Positions 17,317 to 25,780 of a stretch of 38,102 bases of DNA are shown piece after piece. Numbering within the stretch: the first letter of the stretch is position 1; every line of letters starts with the position of its first letter. Source of the stretch: DALYJJ01 sp031969915 (GTDB taxonomy: Bacteria; Acidobacteriota; Terriglobia; Bryobacterales; Bryobacteraceae); the NCBI GenBank assembly GCA_031969915.1, contig DALYJJ010000049.1, positions 1-38,102 on the forward strand, in the 5' to 3' direction. Position numbers and translations under genes: made by a program. The notes under the pieces are model-generated. The model was not told where the DNA came from. It made no database searches and saw nothing but the letters and a program-made list of their open reading frames with translations.

Positions 17317-18372
17317 TCACGGCCGGGCGGAACGCAGATCGAACAGAAAGACGCCGAAACCCTCCCCGGACTCGGCCCCCCGGCGGCCCATCTGGAACGC
17401 CATCCAGTTTCCGTCGTCGCTCACAACGGCGTTGTCCGCGGCCACTCCCTTGTATTCGGTGAAGTAGGTGAGCCGCTCCTTGCGTCCGCTTCCGTCGAGC
17501 GCCAGTTTCCATAGCTCCACCATCACCCAAGGCTTGCCGCGGCTGGGCGCGGACTCGACGACGGTGTGTTTGCCGTCGGGGAAGACGCCCTCTGGCTCGT
17601 CGTACCAATCAGGCGAACTGGTCATCGCGGTGAGCACGCCGGTGGCGAGTTCCAGGCGAAAGACGTCGGTGTTCGTCGTGCCGTCCACCTGGTAAGCGGC
17701 CAGTGTGAGCGCATCCTCGCTGGGCGGAACGAAGTCCTGCACCTCGAAGGACCAGGTCTTTCGATTCCAGTTGCGGCTGTCCACGGCAAGCTTACGGTTG
17801 ACCAGTTTCGGCGCGCCATTCTGGTAGACGATGTCGCCAGTGAAGATCTGACTTTCGCCTTCCTTGAGACGCTCTGGGTGCTGCTGCCACCGGTGCGTCC
17901 AGGCGATGCGAAGGTTCTTGCGCGAAACCGCCGGCCCCTCGCTGCACATCTCGCCGAGTTGCACCGGCGGCTTCGAAAGGTTCCTGTCGAGTACGGACAA
18001 CCAGCTCTTCCGTCGAGCCTCCTCCCGCGCCACGGCATCCGTGCGATCGAAGGTTGCGACAGGGCCGGAGAGCAGGATGTCCCCGTTGGCCAAATAGAAC
18101 GCGCGCGTGAAGCCGTGGTGCCGGAAGTGCGCGGTAATGGGCTTGATTCGCTTCGACGCGAACTCGTACTCATAGACCTCGCCCAGCACGGCTCCCAGAA
18201 ACAAGAGCCGCTTACCGTCGTGGGAGAACTGCGGCCTCTCACCGAACCAGGTGAGCCGCTGGATGTGCGGCGGCAGTTGATCGCCCGGGCTGCCCTCGCG
18301 AAACTCGGCTGGCGGAAAGGGCGGTTGCGCGGCGGCGGCGGCAACGGTAAGGAGGAGAATCCGAAACGTCAT
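17317..18372 (-). CDS. Exported WD40/TolB-like beta-propeller protein
   Basis: A 351-residue protein with a signal peptide (MTFRILLLTVAAAAAQ) and repeated PD40/WD40-like blades: RPQFSHDGKRLLFLG, FYLANGDILLSG, EDALTLAAYQVDGTTNTDVF, EGVFPDGKHTVVES and NAVVSDDGNWMAFQMG. Blade motifs of the type PxxSPDGxxxxF are the hallmark of TolB-like periplasmic propellers. There is no enzymatic domain attached, so it may bind a ligand or be a catalytically unknown oligosaccharide-lyase-like propeller. Start ATG 18372 is preceded by GAAAGG, which overlaps the TGA of the upstream propeller gene; only 12 bp separate the genes, so they are cotranscribed. Confidence 0.87.
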   Translation of the reverse strand: MTFRILLLTVAAAAAQPPFPPAEFREGSPGDQLPPHIQRLTWFGERPQFSHDGKRLLFLGAVLGEVYEYEFASKRIKPITAHFRHHGFTRAFYLANGDILLSGPVATFDRTDAVAREEARRKSWLSVLDRNLSKPPVQLGEMCSEGPAVSRKNLRIAWTHRWQQHPERLKEGESQIFTGDIVYQNGAPKLVNRKLAVDSRNWNRKTWSFEVQDFVPPSEDALTLAAYQVDGTTNTDVFRLELATGVLTAMTSSPDWYDEPEGVFPDGKHTVVESAPSRGKPWVMVELWKLALDGSGRKERLTYFTEYKGVAADNAVVSDDGNWMAFQMGRRGAESGEGFGVFLFDLRSARP

Positions 18373-18384
18373 GCTGCGAACCTT

Positions 18385-19653
18385 TCACCGCTTTGCGCCG
18401 GCGCCGCGAATCGCTAGCAGTTCCTTGTCCGTGCGAACGTAAAGCACTCCGCCCACTGCCGCGGGCGACGACTGGATTCGGCCGTCCACCTGATTGCGGG
18501 CTAGCACCTTGAACTCGGATCCCGCTTCCACCACGGTGATCTCGCCCTCCTCGCTGGCGAAGTAAATCTTGTCCCCTGCCAAGATGGGCGATGCCGAGTG
18601 ATTGCCGCCGATGCGCCCCTGCCAGAGGACCTCGCCATGGGCGGCGTCAAACGCAAAGACGATGCCCGCCGTCGTCACCGAGTACAGGCGCGGCGGCGCG
18701 AAAACCATGGATGAGATCATAGGCACGCCCTTGGATTGCTCCCACGCCAGGTGTGTCGCGGTGATGTCGCCCTTGCCGCCTCCCAGCCGGAACGCGCGGA
18801 TCGTCGGCTTCTCGAAGCCCGAAGCGGCAAACACCATCTGAGGCGCTACCACGATGGACGGCACGACACCCTCCCCCTGGCTGCGGCCGGTCCAGACGAG
18901 TTCACCGGTCCGGGCGTCGAACCCTTGGACGACGTCGCCGGCGGCGCTGACAATCTGCGGCTTGCCGTCGACCACGGCGACATTCGGAGAGACATGCGCG
19001 ATCCGTGAGAGGCCGCGCTTGCCCTTCCACCGCTGCTTGCCGGTATTCTTGTCGAGCGCCAACAGGAACGACTGGTCCCACGGCTTCTGCCATCCGAGTT
19101 TCAGGTCGCCTGTTTCGCTCGATCCGTCGCGCGGCATGATCAGCAGATCCTCAAACAGAATGGGCGACGCGCCGAGGCCATGCTGGCTGTAGTGCGGGTA
19201 GTCGAGGTTGGTCCACAACGTCTTGCCGTTGAAGTCCAGCGCCGCGAAGCCTCCGCTGCCGAAGACCGCATACACGGCCTTGCCATCGGTCACGGGCGTG
19301 GGCGTCGCGTAGGAGTTCTTGTTCTCCTTTCGCTTCACTTCCTGACGGAACACTTCGCGATCCCAAAGGATCTTGCCGGTCCGCCGGTTGAGGCTCACCA
19401 CGCGGCAGGACGCGCCGTTCTCCGTGGCCGAGGTGACAAAAATGCGATCCTTCCAGACGATCGGTGATGACCAGCCTTCGCCGGGAATCGCGGCTCTCCA
19501 CGCGATGTCCTTCGCCGTCCACTGCACGGGCAGAGGTTGGGACGCAATCCCCTGTCGCGAGGGACCGCGGAAGCCGGGCCAATCGGCGGCCAGGGGCAGA
19601 GCGGCAGCCGACAGGAACGATGCAACCACCACGTTACGCATGATGGACAGCAT
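18385..19653 (-). CDS. Exported PQQ-like beta-propeller protein
   Basis: A 422-residue secreted propeller. I chose ATG 19653 (MLSIMRNVVVASFLSAAALP); ATG 19641, four codons later, gives an equally good signal peptide and cannot be excluded. The mature protein starts ADWPGFRGPSRQG, the usual opening of PQQ-like propellers in Acidobacteriota and Planctomycetota. Repeated blades end in the tryptophan-docking pattern: LNRRTGKILWDREV, LDFNGKTLWTN, LDKNTGKQRWKGK, FDARTGELVWTG and FDAAHGEVLWQG. There is no cytochrome motif and no full set of PQQ ligands, so it is probably not a dehydrogenase but a BamB-like or scaffold propeller. It is the first gene of a two-gene unit with the WD40-like gene, and divergent from the hydrolase-propeller gene. 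Confidence 0.88.
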   Translation of the reverse strand: MLSIMRNVVVASFLSAAALPLAADWPGFRGPSRQGIASQPLPVQWTAKDIAWRAAIPGEGWSSPIVWKDRIFVTSATENGASCRVVSLNRRTGKILWDREVFRQEVKRKENKNSYATPTPVTDGKAVYAVFGSGGFAALDFNGKTLWTNLDYPHYSQHGLGASPILFEDLLIMPRDGSSETGDLKLGWQKPWDQSFLLALDKNTGKQRWKGKRGLSRIAHVSPNVAVVDGKPQIVSAAGDVVQGFDARTGELVWTGRSQGEGVVPSIVVAPQMVFAASGFEKPTIRAFRLGGGKGDITATHLAWEQSKGVPMISSMVFAPPRLYSVTTAGIVFAFDAAHGEVLWQGRIGGNHSASPILAGDKIYFASEEGEITVVEAGSEFKVLARNQVDGRIQSSPAAVGGVLYVRTDKELLAIRGAGAKR

Positions 19654-19753
19654 GATCGAATCCGATGCGAAAAGGCAACGTACCCGGCTCCTCGCCCGCG
19701 CGATGAAATCAGGCCGGCGGCCGCGGAACATGGCACAATACGGTCCTGACCCC

Positions 19754-21406
19754 ATGCGAACCGTCACACTCCTTCTCGCCGCGGCGCTGAGCGCGGCCTC
19801 GCAAACGCCGGCGCCGCCATTGCCGGACGACGTGGTTCACGATCGCGGCCTCGAGTACTCGAACGTCGGAGCGCGCCTGGCGCTGGACGTCGTGCGCCCC
19901 AAGGGACTGGGCGCCTCGGACCGGCTGCCCGCGGTGCTGCTGGTGCATGGAGGCGGTTTCCGCGCGGGCAACCGCGAGAGCTACTTGCCCGTTGCCGCGC
20001 GCCTGGCGCGCCGGGGTTATGTGGCGGCCACCGCGAGTTATCGCCTTGCGCCCCGGCACCAGTTCCCGGCGGCCGTGGAAGACGTGAAGGCAGCGGTACG
20101 GTTCCTGCGCGCGAACGCCGCGAAGTACAACATCGATCCGGATCGCATCGGCGCGATGGGCGGCAGCGCCGGAGGCCACCTGGTGCTGATGCTCGCGCTC
20201 ACCGCGGATGTTGCGGAATTCGAGGGCACCGGACCGAACCGCGAGCATTCGAGCCGCGTCGCGTGCGCGGTAAACTACTACGGACCGACGGATCTTACGC
20301 AGTCCTACCAGAAGAGCGTCGACGCCGGCGCGGTGCTGCCCCTGTTCCTCGGCGGCGATCTCAATCACAACCGCAAGGTTCACCAGATGGCGAGCCCGCT
20401 CCATTGGGTGACGCCTCGCGCCGCGCCGGTGCTCTCGATTCACGGCACGGAAGACAACTACGTGGCCTGGGAACACGCCGTCTGGATTACGGACCGCCTG
20501 GTCGCCGCCGGCGTTGCCGCCGAGATCGAAGTCCTCGGCGGCGCCGGTCACGGTTTTCGAGGCGCGGATGCGGAGCGAGCCGAGGCCCGCGCGTTCGGCT
20601 TCTTTGACCGGCATCTGAAATCGAAACCGGCCACGCGCCGCATCCTGGTGGCCGACCACGGGCCGAAGGGCGAGATCGTGGCCATGGACTGGCCCACCGG
20701 CGCCGTACATTGGACCTACCCTAACGGCCGCGGCCACGATGTACAATCGCTTCCCGGCGGTCACACGCTCCTCACCATCGGACCGCAGAAGAAAGTGGTG
20801 GAACTCGACGGACGGCAGCAGCCGGTGTGGGAGTACAGCGAAGGCCTGGAGCACCCGCTGGCCGCGCAACGACTGCCGAACGGCAACACGCTGATCGGCG
20901 ACGCGCGCGCCGGGCGGGTGATCGAAGTGACGCCCGATAAGAAGGTGGTCTGGAAGTACGAAAGCGCAGACCTGGCGAACATGCGCATGCGGAACGCGCA
21001 TCGCACCGCGGCTGGAGGCACGCTCATCGCGGAAGAAGCAGTCTCGCGGCTGATCGAGGTGGATGCGGCCGGCAGGATCGTGTGGAGCTGGCAGGCGCCG
21101 GAGAAGGATGCGCGCCGCCTCTACATGGGGCGGCGACTGGCGAACGGGAACACGGTGATGAGCCTCTCGGACCCCGGCGAGATTGTGGAGGTGGCGCCGG
21201 ACGGCAAGGTGGTGCGTTCGATCGGAGGCCGCAACCTGGACATCCAGATGGGCTGGACATCGGGTTTCGTGGAATTGCCGGGAGGAAACCTGCTGATCTC
21301 CGACTACACCGGACGGCGGCTGTTGGAGGTGGATCCGAAGGGCAAGCTGGTGAACGAGCTTCGCCTGGGACCGCGCACCGTAGCGAGCCTGAACTTCGTG
21401 CCGTAG
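19754..21406 (+). CDS. Exported alpha/beta-hydrolase (esterase) fused to a C-terminal beta-propeller
   Basis: A 550-residue two-domain protein. ATG 19754 gives a signal peptide (MRTVTLLLAAALSAASQ). Residues about 25-290 are an esterase-lipase of the BD-FAE/HSL type: oxyanion motif HGGG at 65-68, nucleophile elbow GGSAGG at 136-141 with S138, acid D234 (HGTEDNYV) and H266 (GAGHGF), a complete triad. Residues about 295-550 form a separate propeller with repeated blade motifs: LPGGHTLLTIG, LPNGNTLIGDA, RLANGNTVMSLSD and LPGGNLLISDYTG, each followed by I/VEVxPDGKVVW, as in ASST/NHL-like propellers. The junction (KPATRRILVADHGPKG) is short, with no stop or restart. The enzyme could deacylate plant or microbial polysaccharides; the fused propeller may bind substrate or cell wall. 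Substrate is unknown. Confidence 0.9.
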   Translation: MRTVTLLLAAALSAASQTPAPPLPDDVVHDRGLEYSNVGARLALDVVRPKGLGASDRLPAVLLVHGGGFRAGNRESYLPVAARLARRGYVAATASYRLAPRHQFPAAVEDVKAAVRFLRANAAKYNIDPDRIGAMGGSAGGHLVLMLALTADVAEFEGTGPNREHSSRVACAVNYYGPTDLTQSYQKSVDAGAVLPLFLGGDLNHNRKVHQMASPLHWVTPRAAPVLSIHGTEDNYVAWEHAVWITDRLVAAGVAAEIEVLGGAGHGFRGADAERAEARAFGFFDRHLKSKPATRRILVADHGPKGEIVAMDWPTGAVHWTYPNGRGHDVQSLPGGHTLLTIGPQKKVVELDGRQQPVWEYSEGLEHPLAAQRLPNGNTLIGDARAGRVIEVTPDKKVVWKYESADLANMRMRNAHRTAAGGTLIAEEAVSRLIEVDAAGRIVWSWQAPEKDARRLYMGRRLANGNTVMSLSDPGEIVEVAPDGKVVRSIGGRNLDIQMGWTSGFVELPGGNLLISDYTGRRLLEVDPKGKLVNELRLGPRTVASLNFVP

Positions 21407-21422
21407 GGCGCCCCGGCCGGCG

Positions 21423-22844
21423 TCAGTGTGAGGAATCGGGGCTCTTGCGCGCAACGATGACCAGAGTGAGTCCGCGCCAGGGAAGAATCGCTTCCGCGCG
21501 GCGCCAGAACCAGACGGACTTGTCGAAGAGCTTGAGCGACACCTTGCCCAGGCGGCGGCGTCCGAGGACCTTTCCGAAAAGCCACCAGGCGGGCTTGCCG
21601 ATCTTGTTGACCTGGTAAGTCTGGCCGGATTCGAAGCCCGCGGCGGCGAGGAGATCCGCGAGTTCGCTGCGTTCGAAACGGCGGCGGTGACCCAGCGTTC
21701 GATCGAGACCTCCAAACAGCCCCCGCCCTTGCGGCACCAGAACCAGCAACACGCCCCCGGGCTTCAGGCAGCGGTTCAGAGCGGAGAGCGTGGGGCCGGG
21801 GTCGTCGAGGAACTCGAGCACATTCAGACACAGGGCGGTGTCGAAACCCGATTCGAGACCGGCGAAGTCCTCCGCCGCCGAAGGGTCCAGCTTGCGGACC
21901 TCGACGTTGGGGGTGCGCAGAAAGCGGTTGTTGAGCGCGTGCAGATAGAGCGGGTCGCGCTCGCCGGCGACGTAGCGGAAGCGGCGGCCCATGAGCCGCG
22001 CGGTCAAATTGCCGATGCCCGCTCCGATTTCGAGAATGGAGTCGCCCATGTGCTGCCGCAGAAGGCCGCTGATCCAACTCAGGTACTGCGGCGTGCCGCT
22101 CATGTTGTTCAGATGGCCGCGGCCGTAGGGGCCAACGTACAGATCGTCGATGATCCAGAAGTGAAGGATCACACCGAGCGCTTTCACGCCGTCCTTCCAC
22201 CCGATCTTCTTGCCCTCTTCATAGGTGCGGCCGTGATAACTGATGGGGACTTCGTAGACCCGAAGCTTACGCTTCGCGCACTTCATCGTGATTTCCGGCT
22301 CGAAGCCGAACCGGTCGGAGCGGATAGGGATGCTCTTCAGCAGGTCGGTACGAAAGACCTTGTAGCACGTCTCCATGTCCGTGACGTTCAGGTTGCAGAA
22401 CATGTTGGAGACGGTAGTGAGCCCCTTGTTGATCATCGAATGCCAGAAGGGGAGCACACGGGTCTGTTCTCCGGCCAGGTAACGCGAGCCGAAGACCGCG
22501 TCGGCACGGCCATCGAGCAAGGGGCGGAGGAGCTTGGGGTACTCGGCGGGATCGTATTCGAGGTCGGCATCCTGCACGATCGTGAAATCGCCGGAGGCCT
22601 TTTCGATGGCGGTCCGGACGGCGGCCCCCTTGCCGGCGTTCTTCTCGTGGCGAAAGAGGCGGATGCGGGGCTCGGCGGCGGCGAGACGCTCGAGGATCGC
22701 GAGGGTGCCGTCGGTGGAGCAGTCGTCAACGATGATCAACTCGCGTTCCATGTTCTCCGGCAACGGCGCGGCGAGGACATGGGCGAGGCTGCGTTCGACG
22801 ACCGTTCGTTCGTTGTATACGGGGATCAGGATGGAGAGCAGCAC
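21423..22844 (-). CDS. Bifunctional GT2 glycosyltransferase fused to SAM-dependent methyltransferase
   Basis: A 473-residue protein from GTG 22844, chosen because the result (MLLSILIPVYNE) begins like GT2 enzymes. GTG 22880 is an alternative that adds 12 residues. Residues 1-235 are a DPM1-like GT2 domain: IIVDDCSTDGT (about 38-48), the metal-binding QDADLEYDP (DAD at 92-94), FGSRY, the acceptor segment TDMETCYKVFR, and RFGFEPEIT. Residues about 262-473 are a class I methyltransferase: LEIGAGIGNL (271-280), FDTALCLNVLEFLDDP and LKPGGVLLVLVPQGRGLFGG. No membrane helices are evident. GT2 enzymes of this branch transfer sugars to polyprenyl phosphate; the methyltransferase might modify the sugar or lipid, which is inference. 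It converges with the hydrolase gene and diverges from the Gfo/Idh/MocA gene. Confidence 0.92.
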   Translation of the reverse strand: MLLSILIPVYNERTVVERSLAHVLAAPLPENMERELIIVDDCSTDGTLAILERLAAAEPRIRLFRHEKNAGKGAAVRTAIEKASGDFTIVQDADLEYDPAEYPKLLRPLLDGRADAVFGSRYLAGEQTRVLPFWHSMINKGLTTVSNMFCNLNVTDMETCYKVFRTDLLKSIPIRSDRFGFEPEITMKCAKRKLRVYEVPISYHGRTYEEGKKIGWKDGVKALGVILHFWIIDDLYVGPYGRGHLNNMSGTPQYLSWISGLLRQHMGDSILEIGAGIGNLTARLMGRRFRYVAGERDPLYLHALNNRFLRTPNVEVRKLDPSAAEDFAGLESGFDTALCLNVLEFLDDPGPTLSALNRCLKPGGVLLVLVPQGRGLFGGLDRTLGHRRRFERSELADLLAAAGFESGQTYQVNKIGKPAWWLFGKVLGRRRLGKVSLKLFDKSVWFWRRAEAILPWRGLTLVIVARKSPDSSH

Positions 22845-22892
22845 GCGAACTTTCAGTATAGGCAATCGGCCGGAGAGCACCGCTATTACGGA

Positions 22893-22911
22893 TATAATTG
22901 TCGCGGAAGGA
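22893..22911 (+). promoter_or_regulatory. TATAAT box and strong ribosome-binding site before the Tat-exported Gfo/Idh/MocA gene
   Basis: A perfect TATAAT (22893-22898) and a GGAAGGA ribosome site (22905-22911) lie just before ATG 22917. No TTGACA-like -35 sits 16-18 bp upstream. Transcription from this -10 would begin at about the ribosome site itself, leaving a leader of roughly 12 nt, so the ribosome site is firm and the promoter reading is tentative. Confidence 0.35.
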
Positions 22912-22916
22912 TTCCT

Positions 22917-24050
22917 ATGGACAGATCACAGCTTTCTCCTCGCCGGCGCGAGTTCGTCGCCTCGGCGGCGGCCTCCTCCTTGCTGCTGCTGAAGCCGGAG
23001 ACGGTGCGCGGCTCGCAGGCCAACTCGGCGTTGACGCTCGGCTTGATCGGCTGCGGAAACCGCGGCATGTACGTGAGCGGGATCTTCGCGAAGAACGAGT
23101 ATCTGAAAGTCACCGCGATTTGCGACATCTACGAAGACCGCCTTGCCGAAGGCCGGGCCAAGTACTCGGGCGCCAAGGAGTACAAGAACTACCTCGACCT
23201 GCTCGGTAGCGACGTGGACGCGGTGCTCATCGCCACGCCCGCGTTCCTGCACCCCGAGCACTTCGAAGCCGCGGTGAAGGCGCGCAAGCACATCTTCCTG
23301 GAGAAGCCGGCGGGTGTGGATCCCAAGGGCTGCCGGCGGGTGATCGAAGCCGCGAAGAAGGCGGATAAGACCAAACGCATCTCGATGGACTACCAGCAGC
23401 GCTACGGCAAAGAGTACCGGAAGGCGTATGACGTCGTGAAGTCGGGAGAACTGGGCGCCATCAAGATGATCCGCGCGGCCTGGTTGGGCGGCGGCCCGCC
23501 CATTCGCACCGGCCATCCGGCGAGCGAAGAGAAGATCCGGAACTGGTATTTCTACAAAGACACTTCGGGCGACATCCTGATCGAGCAGGACTGCCACAAC
23601 ATCGACGTCGTGAACTGGTTCATGGGCGACCATCCGGTGAAGGCCTCGGGCTACGGCAGCCGGATGATGCGCACCATCGGCGACGTGATGGATAACCTGG
23701 CGGTGACCTTTCAGTTCGCCAACGGCGTGGTCTTCAGCTACAGCGCGCACCAGTTTGGCGCGGTGGGCTATCGCGACATCTCCGAGACGTTTTGCTGCGA
23801 GAAAGGCTGGGTGCGCGTCTCGCGCCAGGGCTACCAGATCCAGCGGGACGGGAAGCCGCCGATCGAATCGGTGGACACCAAGTACGACATCACCCAGGAT
23901 TCGGTGAACCAGTTCATCGAGGGCGCGCGCACCGGCCAGATCGAGAACGCGGCCCTGTGGGGCGCCGAGAGCACGCTGGTGGCGATCATGGCCCGCGAGG
24001 CGATCTACACCGGCCGCGAGATGACGTGGGACCGCATCGTCAAAGCCTGA
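22917..24050 (+). CDS. Tat-exported Gfo/Idh/MocA family oxidoreductase
   Basis: A 377-residue oxidoreductase. ATG 22917 follows the GGAAGGA ribosome site. The N-terminus SPRRREFVASAAASSLLLL is a twin-arginine signal, so the enzyme probably folds with its NAD(P) cofactor before export. The Rossmann motif GLIGCGNRG ends at residue 50, TAICDIYEDR follows, and the EKP catalytic-type motif (FLEKPAGVD) is at 129-131. The substrate domain has SMDYQQRYG, DILIEQDCHNIDVVNWFMG and the terminal TGREMTWDRI typical of exported inositol-dehydrogenase-like members in Acidobacteriota. The substrate is unknown. It overlaps the next gene by 25 bp, suggesting translational coupling. It is only a distant paralogue of the partial gene at the window start (different length and central motifs). 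Confidence 0.94.
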   Translation: MDRSQLSPRRREFVASAAASSLLLLKPETVRGSQANSALTLGLIGCGNRGMYVSGIFAKNEYLKVTAICDIYEDRLAEGRAKYSGAKEYKNYLDLLGSDVDAVLIATPAFLHPEHFEAAVKARKHIFLEKPAGVDPKGCRRVIEAAKKADKTKRISMDYQQRYGKEYRKAYDVVKSGELGAIKMIRAAWLGGGPPIRTGHPASEEKIRNWYFYKDTSGDILIEQDCHNIDVVNWFMGDHPVKASGYGSRMMRTIGDVMDNLAVTFQFANGVVFSYSAHQFGAVGYRDISETFCCEKGWVRVSRQGYQIQRDGKPPIESVDTKYDITQDSVNQFIEGARTGQIENAALWGAESTLVAIMAREAIYTGREMTWDRIVKA

Positions 24051-24475
24051 TCCGGCGCGCGGCGGCGTGCTGCCTGGTAGCGGTGGTGCCGTGTGCCGCC
24101 GAATTTCTCTCGATCGAGCAGAAGTTCGGCGGCATCGATTGCGCCACGTGCGGAGCGGGCGTGGAGCGCGCCTTGCAGCGCCTGCGCGGCGTGGAAGCGG
24201 TGGAACTGGGCGAGGGCGTGGTCCGTCTCAAGCTCGCCTCCGGCAACACGATCCGCCTCGAACGCGTGCACGACACACTGAAGGGCGCGGGATACACACC
24301 GGGCGAAGCGCGCGTCGAAGTGCGGGGCAAGTCGCTCGGCGGAGAGTTCGAGGTGACGGGTTTCGACCCGGCGTACCGGTTTGTCTACGAGGGTAAGCCG
24401 ATCGACGGGGTCGCCCGCGGCGTGGTGACCGCGCCCAAGCCGGGAACGCCGCTACGCCTCACGACCTCCGAGTAA
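24026..24475 (+). CDS. Secreted HMA-like (CxxC) small protein
   Basis: A 149-residue protein. No ATG is in frame. GTG 24026, inside the end of the Gfo/Idh/MocA gene, gives a convincing signal peptide: MGPHRQSLIRRAAACCLVAV then VPCAAEF. The cysteine in VVPC could make it a lipoprotein, although the lipobox is poor. Residues about 29-85 match the heavy-metal-associated fold: GGIDCATCGAGVERALQRL (CxxC at 39/42), then RGVEAVEL and the strand-helix pattern to HDTLKGAGY. The remainder (VEVRGKSLGGEFEVTGFDP to the end) is a short beta-rich domain of unknown kind. HMA domains bind Cu(I), Hg or Zn, usually in the cytoplasm or as ATPase domains; an exported single HMA protein is uncommon. The end overlaps the convergent glycosyltransferase by 24 bp. 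Confidence 0.75.
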   Translation: MGPHRQSLIRRAAACCLVAVVPCAAEFLSIEQKFGGIDCATCGAGVERALQRLRGVEAVELGEGVVRLKLASGNTIRLERVHDTLKGAGYTPGEARVEVRGKSLGGEFEVTGFDPAYRFVYEGKPIDGVARGVVTAPKPGTPLRLTTSE

Positions 24476-25678
24476 CCGCGCGAGGTACTCGGCCTGCGGG
24501 CGCGCGTCGAAGGTTTCCATGAACCACGGGGAGGGCGCTGTCGGCTCGCTCGGGAAGGCGAGGTAACGGTCGAGCTTCGCGGCGGCTTCGGCGACGGTAT
24601 CGTCCGAGTACAGGCAGACGTAGGGCACGCCGCTCCGGGCGAGCACTTCCTCAATGGCCGAGCGCGGTGGAGCAAGACACAGAATGGGGCGCCCGATCAG
24701 GATGTACTCGAAAAGCTTCGAAGGGATCTGGCGTACACTCTGGGGCTGGAGAATGACAAGACCATTGGCCTCCTGGGTGCGGCGTTGCGCTTCGGCGCGC
24801 GGCACCGATTCGCGCACGAATTCCAGCCAGCCCTCGTCCGCGGCGCTCCGATAGAGCGGTTCGTCCAGACCCGCCGCGTAGCTCACCGGGCCGATCAAAG
24901 CGAGGCGAACTCCCGGCGGGCGAAGGTGCGCGAGCGCGGCCACCAGCAGGTTGGCGTTGCGGCCGTAGTACATCGCTCCGGCATGCAGCAGGACCCGATG
25001 ATCGCGCGCCGGAAGTGGCAGAGCGGCCAACCGATCCTCCGGATCAAAGCCGTTCGTGATCACGTGGACCTTGGACGAGGCGCGGGGAAAGCGGCGCCGG
25101 TAGTCGTCAGCCGCCGCGCCGGTGTTGGCCACGATCGCGTCGGCGCCATGCATCATCCGCCTCTCAATGAAAGCCACCAGGCGGTTGTTGAGACCGGTGT
25201 CCACCGGGTCGCGATAGTCCGCGATCCAGCGCAGCCCGCCCCGCCGCCGGAGCATCATCGCCGCCAGGTGATCGGCGAGCGGCGGGAAGGTGGAGAAGAC
25301 GGCGCCGATGCCGGGGTTGGCGTCGAGCACGATCTGAGCCTGCCGCGCCGCGTCGCGCGCCCACAGGAATGGGAAGTAGCCCTTGAGCACGTACTTCTTC
25401 AGGAACGCTTCGAATTGAAAGCGAAGCGGAATCGCTCCCGCCGCTTGTCCGTTCTGCCGGGCGGCGGCGCGGCGTTGAAAGAACTGTTCCGCCTCGTCCG
25501 GTACGACGGTGATGGAAGCGTCGCTCGCATGCGGGCTTGCCTCGGCAGTGATTACGTGTACCCGGTAACCAAGCTTGGCCAGGTACTTGTGCAACCGGCG
25601 CGGACGCAACGCGCCCACGGCCGTGTCGGGGTTGTAGGCGTACGCGATGGAGAGAATCTCTTTCGATGCTTCTCTCAC
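24452..25678 (-). CDS. GT4-like glycosyltransferase (GT-B fold)
   Basis: A 408-residue glycosyltransferase beginning at GTG 25678 (MREASKEILSIAYAYNPDTA); the frame runs on upstream but only as a shadow of the DUF4097 gene. The N-terminal Rossmann half carries HKYLAKLGYRVHVITAEAS and AVFSTFPPLADHLAAMMLRR. The hinge region has AFIERRMMHGADAIVANTG followed by KVHVITNGFDPED, the usual GT4 pattern. The C-terminal donor-binding half shows LLHAGAMYYGRNANLL, GLVILQPQSVRQIPSKLFEY and LIGRPILCLAPP. This is the arrangement of soluble enzymes that build exopolysaccharide or O-antigen chains from nucleotide sugars. Together with the GT2-methyltransferase gene 3 kb away it suggests surface glycan synthesis, but there are no flippase or polymerase genes here. 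Confidence 0.9.
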   Translation of the reverse strand: MREASKEILSIAYAYNPDTAVGALRPRRLHKYLAKLGYRVHVITAEASPHASDASITVVPDEAEQFFQRRAAARQNGQAAGAIPLRFQFEAFLKKYVLKGYFPFLWARDAARQAQIVLDANPGIGAVFSTFPPLADHLAAMMLRRRGGLRWIADYRDPVDTGLNNRLVAFIERRMMHGADAIVANTGAAADDYRRRFPRASSKVHVITNGFDPEDRLAALPLPARDHRVLLHAGAMYYGRNANLLVAALAHLRPPGVRLALIGPVSYAAGLDEPLYRSAADEGWLEFVRESVPRAEAQRRTQEANGLVILQPQSVRQIPSKLFEYILIGRPILCLAPPRSAIEEVLARSGVPYVCLYSDDTVAEAAAKLDRYLAFPSEPTAPSPWFMETFDARPQAEYLARLLGGREA

Positions 25679-25780
25679 CGGCGTACCATTGCGGCGATTA
25701 TAACAAGCGGCCACGTAAATTCTCCCGCAGTCCGATGAAACCGCGAAGGCGATGCGGCGTATTCCTCTTCGGAGAACCAC

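Noticed and set aside
19709..21715. 668-codon minus-strand open frame opposite the esterase-propeller gene
   Set aside because: Antisense shadow of a gene with signal peptide and complete catalytic triad; composition is Arg/His-rich with no recognisable motif.
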